Source of the DNA: Apostichopus japonicus
Lineage: Eukaryota; Echinodermata; Holothuroidea; Aspidochirotida; Stichopodidae
DNA: 64,000 nucleotides
Assembly: GCF_037975245.1 (NCBI RefSeq)
Contig: NC_092574.1
Coordinates: 24,717,713-24,781,712 of the forward strand
Reading direction: 5' to 3'
The notes beneath the pieces were generated by a model that saw only the letters and a list, made by a program, of their open reading frames with translations, was not told the DNA's origin and ran no database searches. A program made the position numbers and the translations under genes. Shown piece after piece: positions 25,039 through 36,787 of the stretch (its first letter is position 1; each line of letters starts with the position of its first letter).

Positions 25039-25568
25039 CATAGGCGTAGGAGCCCACTTTGATGGGGGGGGGGGGGCTGTAAGGACTTGCACGACAAATA
25101 TAACCACAATTTTTCCGCGCGCGTACATCTTCAATTACATATCACATAGACATGCATCGGTTATTACACCGCATGCCAATTACACACAATCATTTGCCAT
25201 CTTCTTACCCTACCATATTGGTTATAATTTTTGGGGAGTCGTTACAATAATAATGATAATAATGAAAAACACATTGCAATATAACCACAAGTTTTCCGCG
25301 CGCGTACATCTTCAATTACATATCATATAGACATGCATCGGTTATTACATCGCATGCCAATTACATACAATCGTTTGCCATGTTATTACCCTACCATATT
25401 GGTTATAATTTTGGGGGAGTCGTTACAATAATAATGATAATAATGAAAAACACATTGCAATATATTTTTCTTTCAGTAGGTGCCCGAAAAATTCTCAGCA
25501 TATTGCCCGAATTTTCACAAAATATTTGGTTGGGGAGGGGCTGCACCCCATGCCTCCCTACGCCTATG
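25039..25568. mobile_element. hAT-like MITE with perfect 8-bp target duplication
   Basis: Left end CATAGGCGTAGGAGCC; right end complement CATAGGCGTAGGGAGG. The identical octamer CATATATG flanks both sides (25031-25038 and 25569-25576). The core has a two-copy ~182-bp tandem repeat (from about 25097 and 25279, with 'ccgcgcgcgtacatcttc') and no transposase. Confidence 0.85.
25097..25460 (+). repeat. Two-copy 182-bp tandem repeat inside the MITE
   Basis: The blocks beginning 'aatataaccacaa' at about 25097 and 25279 are over 93% identical by eye. The ORFs here (111 and 81 residues) share the duplicated peptide because the repeat is translated twice. Confidence 0.85.
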
Positions 25569-25680
25569 CATATATGTAGTCATAATCATAGCCATAGTCA
25601 TAGACGTAGTCATAGTGATAGCTAGTGATGGTGATGGTGATGGTGATGCATGGTGATGATGATATTGATAGTGATAGTAT

Positions 25681-26440
25681 AATAATCAACCACAAATGTA
25701 GGAGAACTCCGCAAAGGCTTATATATTACAACTTTCACGTCGGGTATATATCTGCCAATTCAACATTTCAACTCAAATTTAGAATCTTTGCAATTTAGAA
25801 AATGTTTGGATGTACGGATGTTTTGTTAAAGTGCATATCACTCAATACACATGATTGAATAACAGTACTTGGATGAACGCAAAAATAAAATAAATAAATA
25901 AAAAAATAAATCTGGAAACACTTTGGAACATTTCATGTAAGTTCATGTGTTCCGAGGATGAGAAATGTACCCCCCTCGATTCCCCTCCTTTTTCTCGGGA
26001 GAAAATTGGCAAAAATGAAATTAATATATATAAACGCTATGTTCTTACCTTTTGGGAGTTCTTGTTCTGAAAATGCCTTTCTTACAACTTACTATGTAAA
26101 ATCGAAGACTAATTAATAAGTTATCTACAATCTACGAACCATCATGATGTGTTGCTTCCGTGTTTACTCCATGAGGCGAGCGAAGCTTCTGCGGTCGTAA
26201 AATAAGTTTAAATGATCTTTATAGTACGAAAAATCGATGAATCGTCCTTCGTCAAACATTTGGACTAATCATAAAATTACCCTTATCACATTTCACTAAT
26301 GTAATGTTATTTTCTGACCGTCGGTCTGTTTGAGACCACTGCAGCTAATTTGCAACAATGCAGTTTAATATGATATTTGTATAAATGGTCCCTACATAAT
26401 TATTTTCATTTTACGACTACAGTTTACAACCAGCCAGATT
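25681..26440. other. Spacer, no gene seen
   Basis: AT-rich, with an (AAAT)n run at about 25883-25909. Confidence 0.5.
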
Positions 26441-26448
26441 TTCTTTGC

Positions 26449-26482
26449 TGGGGGAGGGGAGGGGGAGGGGAGGGGGAGGGGT
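26449..26482 (+). repeat. G-rich minisatellite (ggggga/gggga), G-quadruplex-prone
   Basis: At least six consecutive runs of four or five G separated by single A: the pattern of a G-quadruplex former. Confidence 0.85.
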
Positions 26483-26818
26483 TACAAGCAATGTCCGTAT
26501 ATCGGGCAGGGTTCTAAAGGAACGGGTGTCCCCTCCTTTATGAGCATGCTTTGTTAGGTAAGGGACTTAGATGCAAAATGTTTTGACCATTTCCATCCTT
26601 TTCGTTACATTATGGTAGTACAATTGATTCCGTTTTTTTTTTTTACATCAAGAGTTTTTAATACATGTTATTAAGTTCTACGACTTTAAATTTTTACGCA
26701 TGCATTGGTTCCAGAGATCAGAAATAATATATTCCCCGTTTTGATTAGGAAGAAGTGGCGGGACTAGGGGTATTGGTCAGGGGGCGAGAATGGTCTGTAC
26801 GGGTGCCTTGACACTATC

Positions 26819-27618
26819 TTAGCGGAGCGCCACCACAGGTTGGCGCGGAGCGTACAGACATGTTTTTAGTAAAGATACTCCATAAATCGCCGGAAATGAC
26901 CTTTCCGGGTCTTGCTAATTTGCAGATTGAACGAAAAATAAATAGTTGACATCGCCATTTGTGACAACTCGGAAGTTTAAATGGGTGTTGAAAGTACAGG
27001 CAATGTTGTCAACTAACAAATAACCTACTGCACTAATCAACACACTGATCATGGAGCGGCGTCTAACGTACACTACATGCCGACTTAAATTTTGGTGTTT
27101 ATTACGATTTCAGACACTGCGCGTGGCGTATCGTCTAAAAATAGATCGAAAATCCTGTACAGTTCTTGGAAATAGTTTCGTACAACGGAAGTGCCGATAA
27201 ATTAAAGACCGCCGTTAGAGCATTTTGTTAGAAAATGACACCAACAAAATGTGACAAATGTCAATAGGTAGATGAGAGCGCATTAAAAAAGTCAACAATC
27301 GCAAATAAGTAAAAAGTGGTAAAAAGCTGAAAAAGGCGCCAGCAGTCCATTTGAGTCCGTCGGGGGGGGGGGGGGGGGGGGGGGGGGCAAGGGCGGCGGA
27401 ACCGGGGGGCACAGGGGGAACGTGCCCCCCCCCCACTTTTCCTCAGGGTTAAAAATTGTGCCCTTTTTCTACATAAAAATTGAGGTGTCTCAAGTAAGCA
27501 AGAGGCCAGGGAACCAGAATGAACACTCGGGAAGGGCCGTTTCCGGCCATCTGAGGGGTTTGTAAAACCAAAAATTTTCTTGCACGCTCCGCGCCAACCG
27601 ATGGTGGCGCTCCGCTCA
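26819..27618. repeat. Inverted 38-bp arms (GCGGAGCGCCACCA type)
   Basis: 26819-26856 matches the reverse complement of 27581-27618 with about four changes. The right arm lies inside the MITE at 27388, so these are probably two family members in opposite orientation. Confidence 0.7.
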
Positions 27619-27802
27619 GAATGTCGTGCATACAACTTTGGATATTGCAGTGCTAGTATGCTTTTTTTACATGAAAGGGGGATAATACAATAAGAGTTAT
27701 AAAGGTTACTAAATATAAGGCTACATCAGTCCAATTGAATTTCTGCAAAGTGCCCTTTGATGTCGGTGCCCCCCCAGATTAAAAGTGCTTCCGCCGCCCT
27801 TG
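27388..27802. mobile_element. hAT-like MITE, 415 bp, in a poly-G tract
   Basis: Left end CAAGGGCGGCGGAACC; right end complement CAAGGGCGGCGGAAGC. It is flanked by 26 G on the left and 11 G on the right, so an 8-bp duplication of GGGGGGGG is compatible but cannot be proven. Three overlapping minus ORFs arise from C-rich translation. Confidence 0.75.
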
Positions 27803-27812
27803 GGGGGGGGGG

Positions 27813-30800
27813 GCATCCGCCGACCTGACTGTATGGACGCTCCGCAACTGTTAGGAAGAAAAGAAAATATATAGGATTTTGTGAAGTATAACTGGCACGG
27901 ATTGTCTATACATGACTTTAGAAGTCAATCGATATTTTAAATAAGATTGTAATGTAGTATTGTATTATTTATTATCGGAGCTAATATTATTACATCAATC
28001 AAATTGAACCGTGTTTTTGTTCCTTAGAGCTCATGAGAACGAATATATGACCCCCCCCCCCCCCTCCCTATACTCCTCCCACACTCTATTAGATGGCAGT
28101 ATTTGCATGGGTAACATTTGTTAATTGAAAACTTCTCATTCTCAGCCCCACGCCAATATCAGTACAAGTCCTCCAAAATGACGTTCTTCTAACGAGATAT
28201 CATTTAAAACGTTTGAGCTACAAAATTTGAGTATAATTTTGAAGCATTGGCAACAGGTTAATTGAACAATTTGCTGGAAAATTTACATTATTTTTAAATT
28301 CAACCAAACAGTTGTAGTTGTCTTTACAGTTTTAATTCCATTTTTATTCAATATGGTTCATATGAAGTTATAAGTGATATTTGTGGAGTCGAAGTTATTG
28401 TTAAAAAGTTAGTTTTACAATCAACATCACGTTTACGGGTGAGACTTTAACCAGTGGAATTTTTACCATAGATATTACATAATGCAAGACAAGTCTGTTG
28501 GTTCATGTAAAGGTGAATAATTGCTCGTAGAAAACAAGCGAAAACAAAGGCAGCTGAAATACACTCCATACATATCGTTATCTTTATGCTTAAGGCAGTT
28601 TCAATACACTCCAGGTTTACCGTTATCTTTATGCTTAAGGTGCAGTTCGCATTTGGAAAGGATCGAGCCGTGACACAATACCTAAAACAAATATTTGATA
28701 TTATAGTCATCTTATAATCATAATAAAAGTGGCTTGCCACTTCCGAGACAAATTTAATGAAAATGATCAGATGTTATACATTTGTATCCTTTCAACAACG
28801 ATCAATTAGGGAATTTTCACTGCAATGGATACTGGCTGCGTTTTGCATGTAGGCTGTATAGTCGAGGCAGAACATATCGTCTCTAAGGGGTTCAGGAAAA
28901 TTCCACTGGCTTTTTACTGAACAGTACGATATATAGATTTGGGAATGTGCTCAAACATCGGAAATGGGGAAATCGATATACTAATAAAACAAAAATTCTT
29001 CGTTTTTGTTTTTAGTTTATCACGTATACCTACGCAGGAAATGCAAGTATTGCTGAAGTCAACTTGAGCGTTAAGTCTCATAGATTAATTTGTCACACTA
29101 ACTTTCAAGTGCATCGGAATGTCGTCAACTGGAAACGAATCAAAGTTTACGAAACAACAATAAAAATTACACAATTTTATTACCTTTTCAGAAAGCCGGG
29201 CATTCACACGACCTGATTGACTTATGCAAGGAAACACAAGACATCTGGTTCCATACCGTGACGTTAACAGTCATGTCGAGTTATACATATTTATTTGATT
29301 ACTTATTGAAAAATGATAACAGAACGTTTTGGGATTTTGTGAATATTTTCTGTCAAAACAATGCCTCCTGGCAAGAAATGTGTTTCCGCACGCTCTTATA
29401 GAAATATTATACCCGTAGCTTATAAACTATGAAGAGAAAAAACTTTCCTAGTGTATTATTCTTTAGATTTTACAAGATGAACTAAATGTGTGTTCATACT
29501 GTTAAGTTTGTTTTCAAAGCCCATGCATGGTATCTCTGTTAATCATTGATTTTATTAATAAAATATAAGCAGTTATGCAAAATGGTTTAGTTTGATAATG
29601 ATAAACAGATAAGATAAGAAACAACGCAGTACAAAAAAAAAAGGTATTTGAGTTGGTTTGAGATCTCCACGCTTTATTCGTCGTTAATACTCAGTTCATA
29701 AAATGCATTATATTAACTCCACATGTCATATAATAAATACAAATTCAAACGGGCAATTTATATTATTCATAAATAAATACCATAAAAGTGTTCGGACGAC
29801 GAATTGTTGACGAACCGAATGGAATTTCAAATAAATTCATTTATTTACAAAGCTAGAAGACAATGGGGTCAATTTCAATCTTACTTTGAACGATACTCGA
29901 TTGTTTGTTAAACTTTTTGACCAAACTTGAGAAAAATGGTTTAAAATGGGGAACAATGAACCACCTTTCAATATTTGGAACAACACATAACGTGACTAAA
30001 GTGAACGTGAGACTTATTTGAATTTTTCTTTTTTTCAAATTTCATTTGAATTACATCAACAATTCGACGACATTAATGATTTCGTCTCTCGATATATTTG
30101 GTCTTACTTTTCATAAATTTCCTAATCAGTATATAGCATAAGTTATTTCTGCATACGAGTTACACATATATGTTACATTCTACAAGTATCGTTACCAAAC
30201 CTGGGGGGGGGGGCAGGGGCTGGTTATCTGTCTTACTATATATACAGAAACGGTGATTAATGAAGCCAAGGGTACCCGGGATTTGCCGATGATAAAGTAT
30301 TCTTCATTCCCAATATTTTAGATGTGTGTGTCAAGGGAATGCAACCTATACGCTGGAATGAGAATTTGTTTTTTTTTAATCTCAGATACGAGCTTTCTCG
30401 TTTCAAACACCTTGCCTACACGACTTCATGCGCATGCATATAAAATCGCGAGACACCACAGTAGTTAATCACAATATTCATATACAGGAGTTTTCAGAAA
30501 GGTAGTAAATTATAAATATTCAAGTATACTAATTCTTCCACCTCTATTTATGTATACCATATATACTGAACTTTCCTAGACACCTTATAACTTTAATACA
30601 TGACTGAATTGTTCCATGATACAACATATACAGCATACATTCATACATACAATGTATGCCAAAGAAAAATGAAAGTAAGTGACGTGTCAAACTTTTACTT
30701 TTCTGCGAAATTTCGGAAAATGTCATAAAGACTGGAATAAATTTTTATGCATAATATAGACATTATTTTTTTTTTTTATGGTTTCTGTTTCTCCTTCATA

Positions 30801-31185
30801 AAATAACCGACAAAGGGATATGAGAGCTATTAAACGTGATGAGCAATCCTCAAATATTAACTTTTGTAACATTCTCTTGACGATCAGGTGAATGCTATAT
30901 TACACCATACGCGAATCTTTGACGAATGATCTCACCATTACCAATTATTAAATTGTTGTCGCGATGTCGAATAAAATAGTCGACGGTTTCGCGTGTTCGA
31001 TCAAATGTAGCCGATGCGTTCAGTTTATGGTAGAATGAGCACAAATTAGGCATGCTTAAAGCTGTACTTTTTGCTTCATGTACTGTTGATGTTAACCTGA
31101 ACCAATCTGTTAAACGAGCACAACAACGTGGGCACGAGTAAAAGTAGAATTCTCCCTTCGGTTTTGTGAGTATAAAGCAAGGGCG
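27813..31185. other. Spacer, no gene seen
   Basis: C run at 28051-28065. A small two-copy duplication of about 47 bp containing 'cgttatctttatgcttaagg' lies at 28560-28650. G run at 30203-30213. No supported coding frame or RNA gene. Confidence 0.5.
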
Positions 31186-31490
31186 TTACCACGTATAATT
31201 CAAGCTCCCTTCCCCTCGAAAAGAATCAGGGGGTCACCGCCCCTCCGTCAAGTTGGACGCTGCAGAATTTCAAAAAAAAAACAAATCGTTGTGTACAGTA
31301 CAGTACATTAAATATATATGTATATACGGAACAACATAAACCGTCAAAAATTCCTCAACATCGTTTCAAAAGTTGCAAAATATAGCATCATTTTGCATCT
31401 AAGGACCCACCATTTTTCTAAAAATTGCCAAAAGGGAAGGTATGGGGACCCCTCCCCCTGGACGACTTAACACGTTAGCCCCCAAGACCA
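31186..31490 (+). repeat. Degraded GC-rich dispersed repeat
   Basis: Begins 'caagggcgttaccacg', like the starts of the hAT-like MITEs, and ends in a CCCCTCCCCCTGG-type tract also found near 23750 and 11400. A matching inverted end is not convincing. Confidence 0.35.
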
Positions 31491-32629
31491 AGCACATGAC
31501 AGGTGTGCAGGTACACTTATACCTATAAAGTATTTAACCTAGATCTCCAAAATGCCCCAAGCAAGAGTACGGGTCATCTACATGGGCTATAGTTCGGATA
31601 TACACAAGTACAAGTACGGTACGCTAGAAGCTCGGACATGCTACGAGTCTACCAAACACTCGACAAAAGAAAGGTTTAACTTTGTATTTGAAAATAAGGG
31701 GTTAGTCAACGGTCGGGGGATAATGCAAGCGATGCACGAGGGCGGAGCCCGAGTGCATCCAGCGATAGCATTAACACCCGGAGTGCATTAATCATGTGAG
31801 TAACGCACGCTAGACCGTTGATTAACCCCGTTCATTCATACACTACCATTTGTGTGGGGGGGGGGGGAAATCATAAAACAAAACATTTTTGGTTACATAT
31901 AACCGAAGATTTATTAAAGTGATGCCCCGTAAGTCGAATTAACGATTTACAACCAGCATAACAATAATGTACATGAGCAATTATAAAGTAATACTGAACG
32001 ATAGTGAATAATTATAAAGGAAACGTCTTTGAAAGGCTGTCATTCATAAAAGATGAACCATAATAACATTTTAACTAACCTTTGGCAATATTGCGGCCAT
32101 AAAACTATTTTTGAAAGGTCTCAATAACAAGGAACTACAAACAATTACTAGTTGGCTTAATCATATCAATACCCTACAGCTTCTGGTTCCCATAGCAACC
32201 ATTCTAGGGACAAACATGTACGTATGGTATACAGTCATACGATAACATAGTAGGCCTTGTATTGAACACGTACACTCACTTGAACGTACACACTACACAG
32301 TGCTTGGCACTGCGGTCGTTTAACTTTAAATTTATAACACCATGAGCAACATAACGGCCTTGCGAACATTTAATTACGGACAGATACTGGATATATTTAA
32401 ACTCAAAGCATCCACAACTGTTTGGTGTTTTAATACGGATATAACTATGAAATTTGGAAGTAAACATTCACAGGACTTTGGAAAGAACATTTGGAAAACA
32501 GTTTGGACATGTTAGACGTTTCAGCCCTAACAGCAGCAGTAACGTTAAAGTCATTGTTGGAGGCAACAGCTGTGCAGCCTACACTTTGGCCTAGACTCGA
32601 GTGCGGAACCATGTTTTCGCGTCCTTTAC

Positions 32630-32782
32630 CTCTGATGGCATCTTGCAAGACTTTTGAACAAGATCGTTTCTGTGAATTAAGTCTTTCTCAATCAGGTTTG
32701 CAAATCTTCCATTGTTTTCCTGAGTGTCTACCTCGTCTAAAGTGCGCAAATCGAAGTTCAAATCAAACGTTATATTAGCCAT
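32630..32782 (-). pseudogene. Possible first exon, 51 codons, in the composite repeat
   Basis: ATG at 32782 in a good context (AAAATGG) opens MANITFDLNFDLRTLDEV and continues through RFANLIEKDLI. A donor AG|GTAAAG follows 51 codons in phase 0 (32630/32629); without splicing the frame stops at 32591. The R-F-A-x-L-x-E-x-D-L stretch is reminiscent of N-terminal segments of repeat-encoded tyrosine-recombinase-like or QRICH/KCTD1-type proteins, but this is a faint likeness only. Overlapping ORFs on both strands are shadows. Confidence 0.25.
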
Positions 32783-32939
32783 TTTGTGTTTTTGATGTAT
32801 TTCGATAGCTCATCAAAGCAGACGACAAAACATGGTAACAATTGTATTCATCCGCCGGTAATTTTACCGTGCGTTACTCACAGGATTAACCACGGTCAGC
32901 TGACCTGAATGGACCAATAGCATTTAGGAATCTTTACTA

Positions 32940-33145
32940 AGTATGAATGAATAAAGGGTTAATCAACGGTCTAGCGTGCGTTACTCACAGGATTAATGCA
33001 CGATCGGGGGATAATGCAAGCGATGCACGAGGGCGGAGCCCGAGGGCGGAGCCCGAGTGCATCCAGCGATAGCATTAACACCCGGAATGCATTAATCATG
33101 TGAGTAACGCACGCTAGACCGTTGATTAACCCCGTTCATTCATAC
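32940..33145. repeat. Long palindrome with nested GC-rich core
   Basis: The arm at 32956-32998 and the arm at 33088-33130 are reverse complements over about 43 bases with one change, extended outwards by 'gtatgaatgaa'/'ttcattcatac'. The ~90-base spacer holds a second hairpin (GATGCACGAGGGC / GCCCGAGTGCATC) and a 12-bp direct repeat, gggcggagcccga, in two copies. Confidence 0.85.
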
Positions 33146-33322
33146 ACTACCATATGTGTGGGGGAAAAATCATAAAACAAAACATTTTTGGTTACATATA
33201 ACCAAAGATTTATTAAAGTGATGCCCCGTAATTTTACCGTGCGTTACTCACAGGATTAACCACGGTCAGCTGACCTGAATGGACCAATAGGATTTAGGAA
33301 TCTTTACTAAGTATGAATGAAC

Positions 33323-35277
33323 ATGCTTTATTAGTCAACCTAAAACCGCTTAATAAACACTAATATTAGGCATAAAATTCAAACGGCTTTCAAAGGATGA
33401 AGAAATATGGTTCACATTAAAATTGTGGAACACATTTAACTGTATTGTACTAACCGGTAAACAAATTAGTTCATTACTGGCAACCAAATGATTGTATCCA
33501 CATACCAGACAAAATGTATAGCTTTAATCTTTAACTTTTGATGTATTTCGTCATGTTTGCTTCGTTAATCATTCGGTCGTTTCTTGGTCGTTGAAACTGT
33601 TTTTTTTTATACTGGCCTATAAACACCTCACTTGACGGTGCCGACAAGACATTTATAGTTTTGAAATTAGCGGGACACATTGAACCTTCTGATCATACTT
33701 TATTACAAACTCATAATTATTTAAACAATGGTAGTTGAACAACCAATACAAATATGGAAAATTGATATATAAACAGAATTAACTTTTTCAAATTGAGTTC
33801 TCAGTTTTTTGTTTTTGTAACATTAAGCAGAAGATAGCTAATATGACAAATATGCCACATTGATGTCTTTATATATTTATATAATATTGGATACAACCTT
33901 AGCTTCCAACTATACTGTGTGTTTTCTAACAAAGGGATTATTAACATCGTCATACGGCATGAATGATTAACTTGTCTAGCTAAGTATTCTGTTACATATC
34001 TCATTTTATAACAACAAACCAACAATAAACAGACATTGCTTCACACACTGTGGTGTTGATCGAAAAGCAAATTTAACCATTTTGCCTTTAGAACGATGCA
34101 AAACACGTTTTGTTTTTGCAAGGTTGATACATGTGGCTACAATATCATCATCGTTATGTGTCAGAAAATGATCGGGCAAGTATTGATTATTTTGATTTTC
34201 ATTTCTTTATACATAAGAGAGTTGGCGTATAGATATAAAGCAAAGCAAAAAAGTGAGAGTACGCTTCGACCATAGATATACTGCGCATGATCGCACTCAA
34301 AATCTGGTTTAAAAATTTTTCAATTTTCAGAATCTTAACAGGCGTCTTAATATCATCCCGAGCAGAATAAAAACATATTACTCAATCATAAACTATAAAC
34401 TACGCTTTTTGAGACCCCCATACAGTGATGCAACCACGAGTTTGTAGGGAACAAATCTGCTAGAATTATCTCGCATGTAGCATTTTGTGCCATAGAGGAA
34501 AAGACTACCTTATAAAACACTCAAACTAAAAGGACCGTATTCTAATTTCTTACGCGCTTTTACTTATCGTTGCATCAATATTTTATTTTCAGTTTACACA
34601 AATACCAAAATCATTCAACACTACTCCGAAATTTGAATTGTAAAGTATGTTTTAAGTGTCGAAAATATGTATTGAAAGTTACATTGAAATATATTGAGAG
34701 TGGAATCCATTTCGCTCTCTTGATCATATCAAGTTCATAATCAAATCAAAGGGGGAAAAAATATCTCTAATAAATCTAAACGCCAGTTGGCTGTCAACCC
34801 GAATGAAATCAATTCCATTTCCGAATATTTCCCTCTAAATGAAATGAACCAAGAGAGGTGGATATAGTTCTGATTTAAGTGATAAATCTATTCGTCAGTT
34901 TGGTAATCTATCTGCCAGTGACGGCTATACCCTTATCTTATTTGGAACCTCATATCACGTCAGATAATGTTGTTGATTAAAGAATTTCATCAATGTCTTT
35001 CGGATAAGTAATGATGATATTAATGGCTAATCAAGTACACGAAACATTTTTTTTTTTGGGGGGGGGGGGGCTAATTTTCAAAAGAGGATTTTGTTTTAAA
35101 CATCTCCTTCAAATTCTCTGTATTAATATATCATAAAAATGATTGACAATAATTAGTCGGTTCCAAATGAATGGCGATGATATTTATCTCGCTTAATATA
35201 CTGTATGCATGTAGGCCTATAGAAAATGTAGGTAAACAATAGATAACAAGCGCTCTGATGGTTGTATTATATATTTA
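33323..35277. other. Spacer, no gene seen
   Basis: AT-rich, with T and G runs at 35048-35070. No supported ORF, element terminus or RNA gene. Confidence 0.5.
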
Positions 35278-36490
35278 CCCCGCAAGAATCATTCGTGTAG
35301 TTTTCTTCAGCCTTGTCAGTGGCACACTTTATCAGAATTAAAAGAAAGTGATTTGAAGCCCTTTTCGTGACTTTTCGTTAACGTATATATGTTACAAGCG
35401 GGTAAAACTGATACAGCACATCTCGGGTTGCGATTCATGTTCATTCCTAACGTCCTAAACGTTGAATCACGAAACTCAGCTTAAATCATTAGCGTGAGAG
35501 GGTACCTGCCTATAGAATAGATGCATTTATTTGTCAAAACATTACATACTAAATCAGATACTAGATTGAGGGATAATCCTGTTGGTGTTAATATCTTATT
35601 AAAGTAGAATAAAGCAATTCAAAATAATGAAGAGAAGACAGAACCCAATTGTTAAATTGATAATTCTGCTTTCTAATCCTCGAACAGAGTCTCTAATGTG
35701 TGACCATTTCCGGGGGAGTGGTTAAAAACTGCTTCATTTGTCAAGTCGTTCATGAGTCTTTATTAAAAGCAATCTAGCTTATTCGATAAATATCGAAATC
35801 GCACATGGTATGCACACACGTTATGTGCCTTAGTAGTTCAACAATATACTACTACCAACCCATATACAATATACCACTATCATCACATATACAATTGCCA
35901 CTATCATCACACATACAATATACCAATATCATCACATATACAATATACCATTATCATCACTTATACAATACACCATTATCATCACGTATACAATACACCA
36001 TTATCACCACATATACAATATGCCACTATCATCACATATACAATACACCATTATCATCACGTATACAATACACCATTATCACCAAATATACACATACCAC
36101 TACCATCACGTATACAATACACCATTATCACCACATATACACTATACTACTATCATCACGTATACAATATACCACTATCATCACGTATACAATACACCAT
36201 TATCATCACATATACAATACACCATTATCACCACATATACACTATACTACTATCATCACGTTTACAATATACCACTATCATCACGTATACAATATACCAC
36301 TACCGTCACGTATACAATATGCCGCTATCATCACATATACACTATATCACTACCATCACATATACAATACACCATTATCATCACATATACAATATGCCAC
36401 TATCATCACGTATACCATATACCACTATCATCACGTATACAATATACCACTATCATCACGTATACAATATACCATTATCATCACAATATG
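35278..36490 (+). repeat. Duplicated segment, copy 1 (unique flank plus 25-bp minisatellite)
   Basis: The ~580-bp lead sequence from 'cccgcaagaatcattcgtg' to the minisatellite recurs at 37346 with about 93% identity by eye. The array at 35861-36489 has about 25 copies of a 25-bp unit near 'accactatcatcacgtatac' + 'aatat'. Confidence 0.85.
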
Positions 36491-36535
36491 GGGTGGGGTG
36501 GGGCTATTTATCACTCACATGAGAAAAAAATCAAT

Positions 36536-36787
36536 TTGTTCACTTCATTCCAACCGAGCATTTGGAATGAAGTGAACAATAAAACATTTTGCAAAAAATG
36601 TTGAGTTGACGAGATACGATAAGTTCTCAATTAAACATTTTGCAGAGAATTTTTCAATTGCTCGGTTGGAATGAAGTGAACAATTGAACATTTTGCAGCA
36701 AAATGTCCAATTGAGGAGATATGATGAATTGTCAATTAAACATTTTGCAGAAAATTTTTCAATTGCTCAGTTAAAGCAACTGAGCAA
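36536..36787. repeat. Tandem ~104-bp repeats bearing two hairpins
   Basis: The perfect inverted arms ttgttcacttcattccaa (36536-36553) and their complement (36562-36579) flank an 8-base loop. The block from 36562 repeats from 36666 (period 104). A second hairpin, ttgctcagtt / aactgagcaa, lies at 36763-36787. Confidence 0.85.

Larger units (their letters stand above)
24958..25680 (+). repeat. GATT and (CATAGT)n/(GGTGAT)n simple repeats interrupted by a MITE
   Basis: GATTGATT runs at 24960-25003, CATAGT-type hexamers at 25006-25030 and again at 25577-25625, then GGTGAT units to about 25655. The element at 25039-25568 split one hexamer tract. Confidence 0.8.
31692..33322. repeat. Composite repeat with A1-X-B1-A2-B2 layout
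   Basis: Block A (hairpin sequence through 'aaagtgatgccccgtaa') occurs at about 31692-31933 and 32951-33233. Block B (from 'accgtgcgttactcacagga' to 'agtatgaatgaa') occurs at 32867-32951 and 33237-33322. X (31934-32866) is unique. This order resembles split direct repeats of Ngaro/DIRS-type retroelements, or a full element followed by an internally deleted copy. Confidence 0.6.

Noticed and set aside
27215-27635. Three proline-rich minus ORFs
   Set aside because: Created by the long G/C runs and the MITE; they overlap in two frames and have no motif.
31186-31490. Complete hAT-like MITE with its own inverted ends
   Set aside because: The start resembles the family but the proposed right end matches too poorly; kept only as a degraded repeat.
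31552-31791. 79-residue plus ORF ending in an A-L-T-P-G-V-H peptide
   Set aside because: Its end lies in the foldback repeat that recurs at 33000; the start has no support.
35805-36604. Overlapping plus-strand ORFs of 256, 194 and 67 residues
   Set aside because: All are translations of the 25-bp minisatellite in different frames; the same holds for the four ORFs at 37836-38576.
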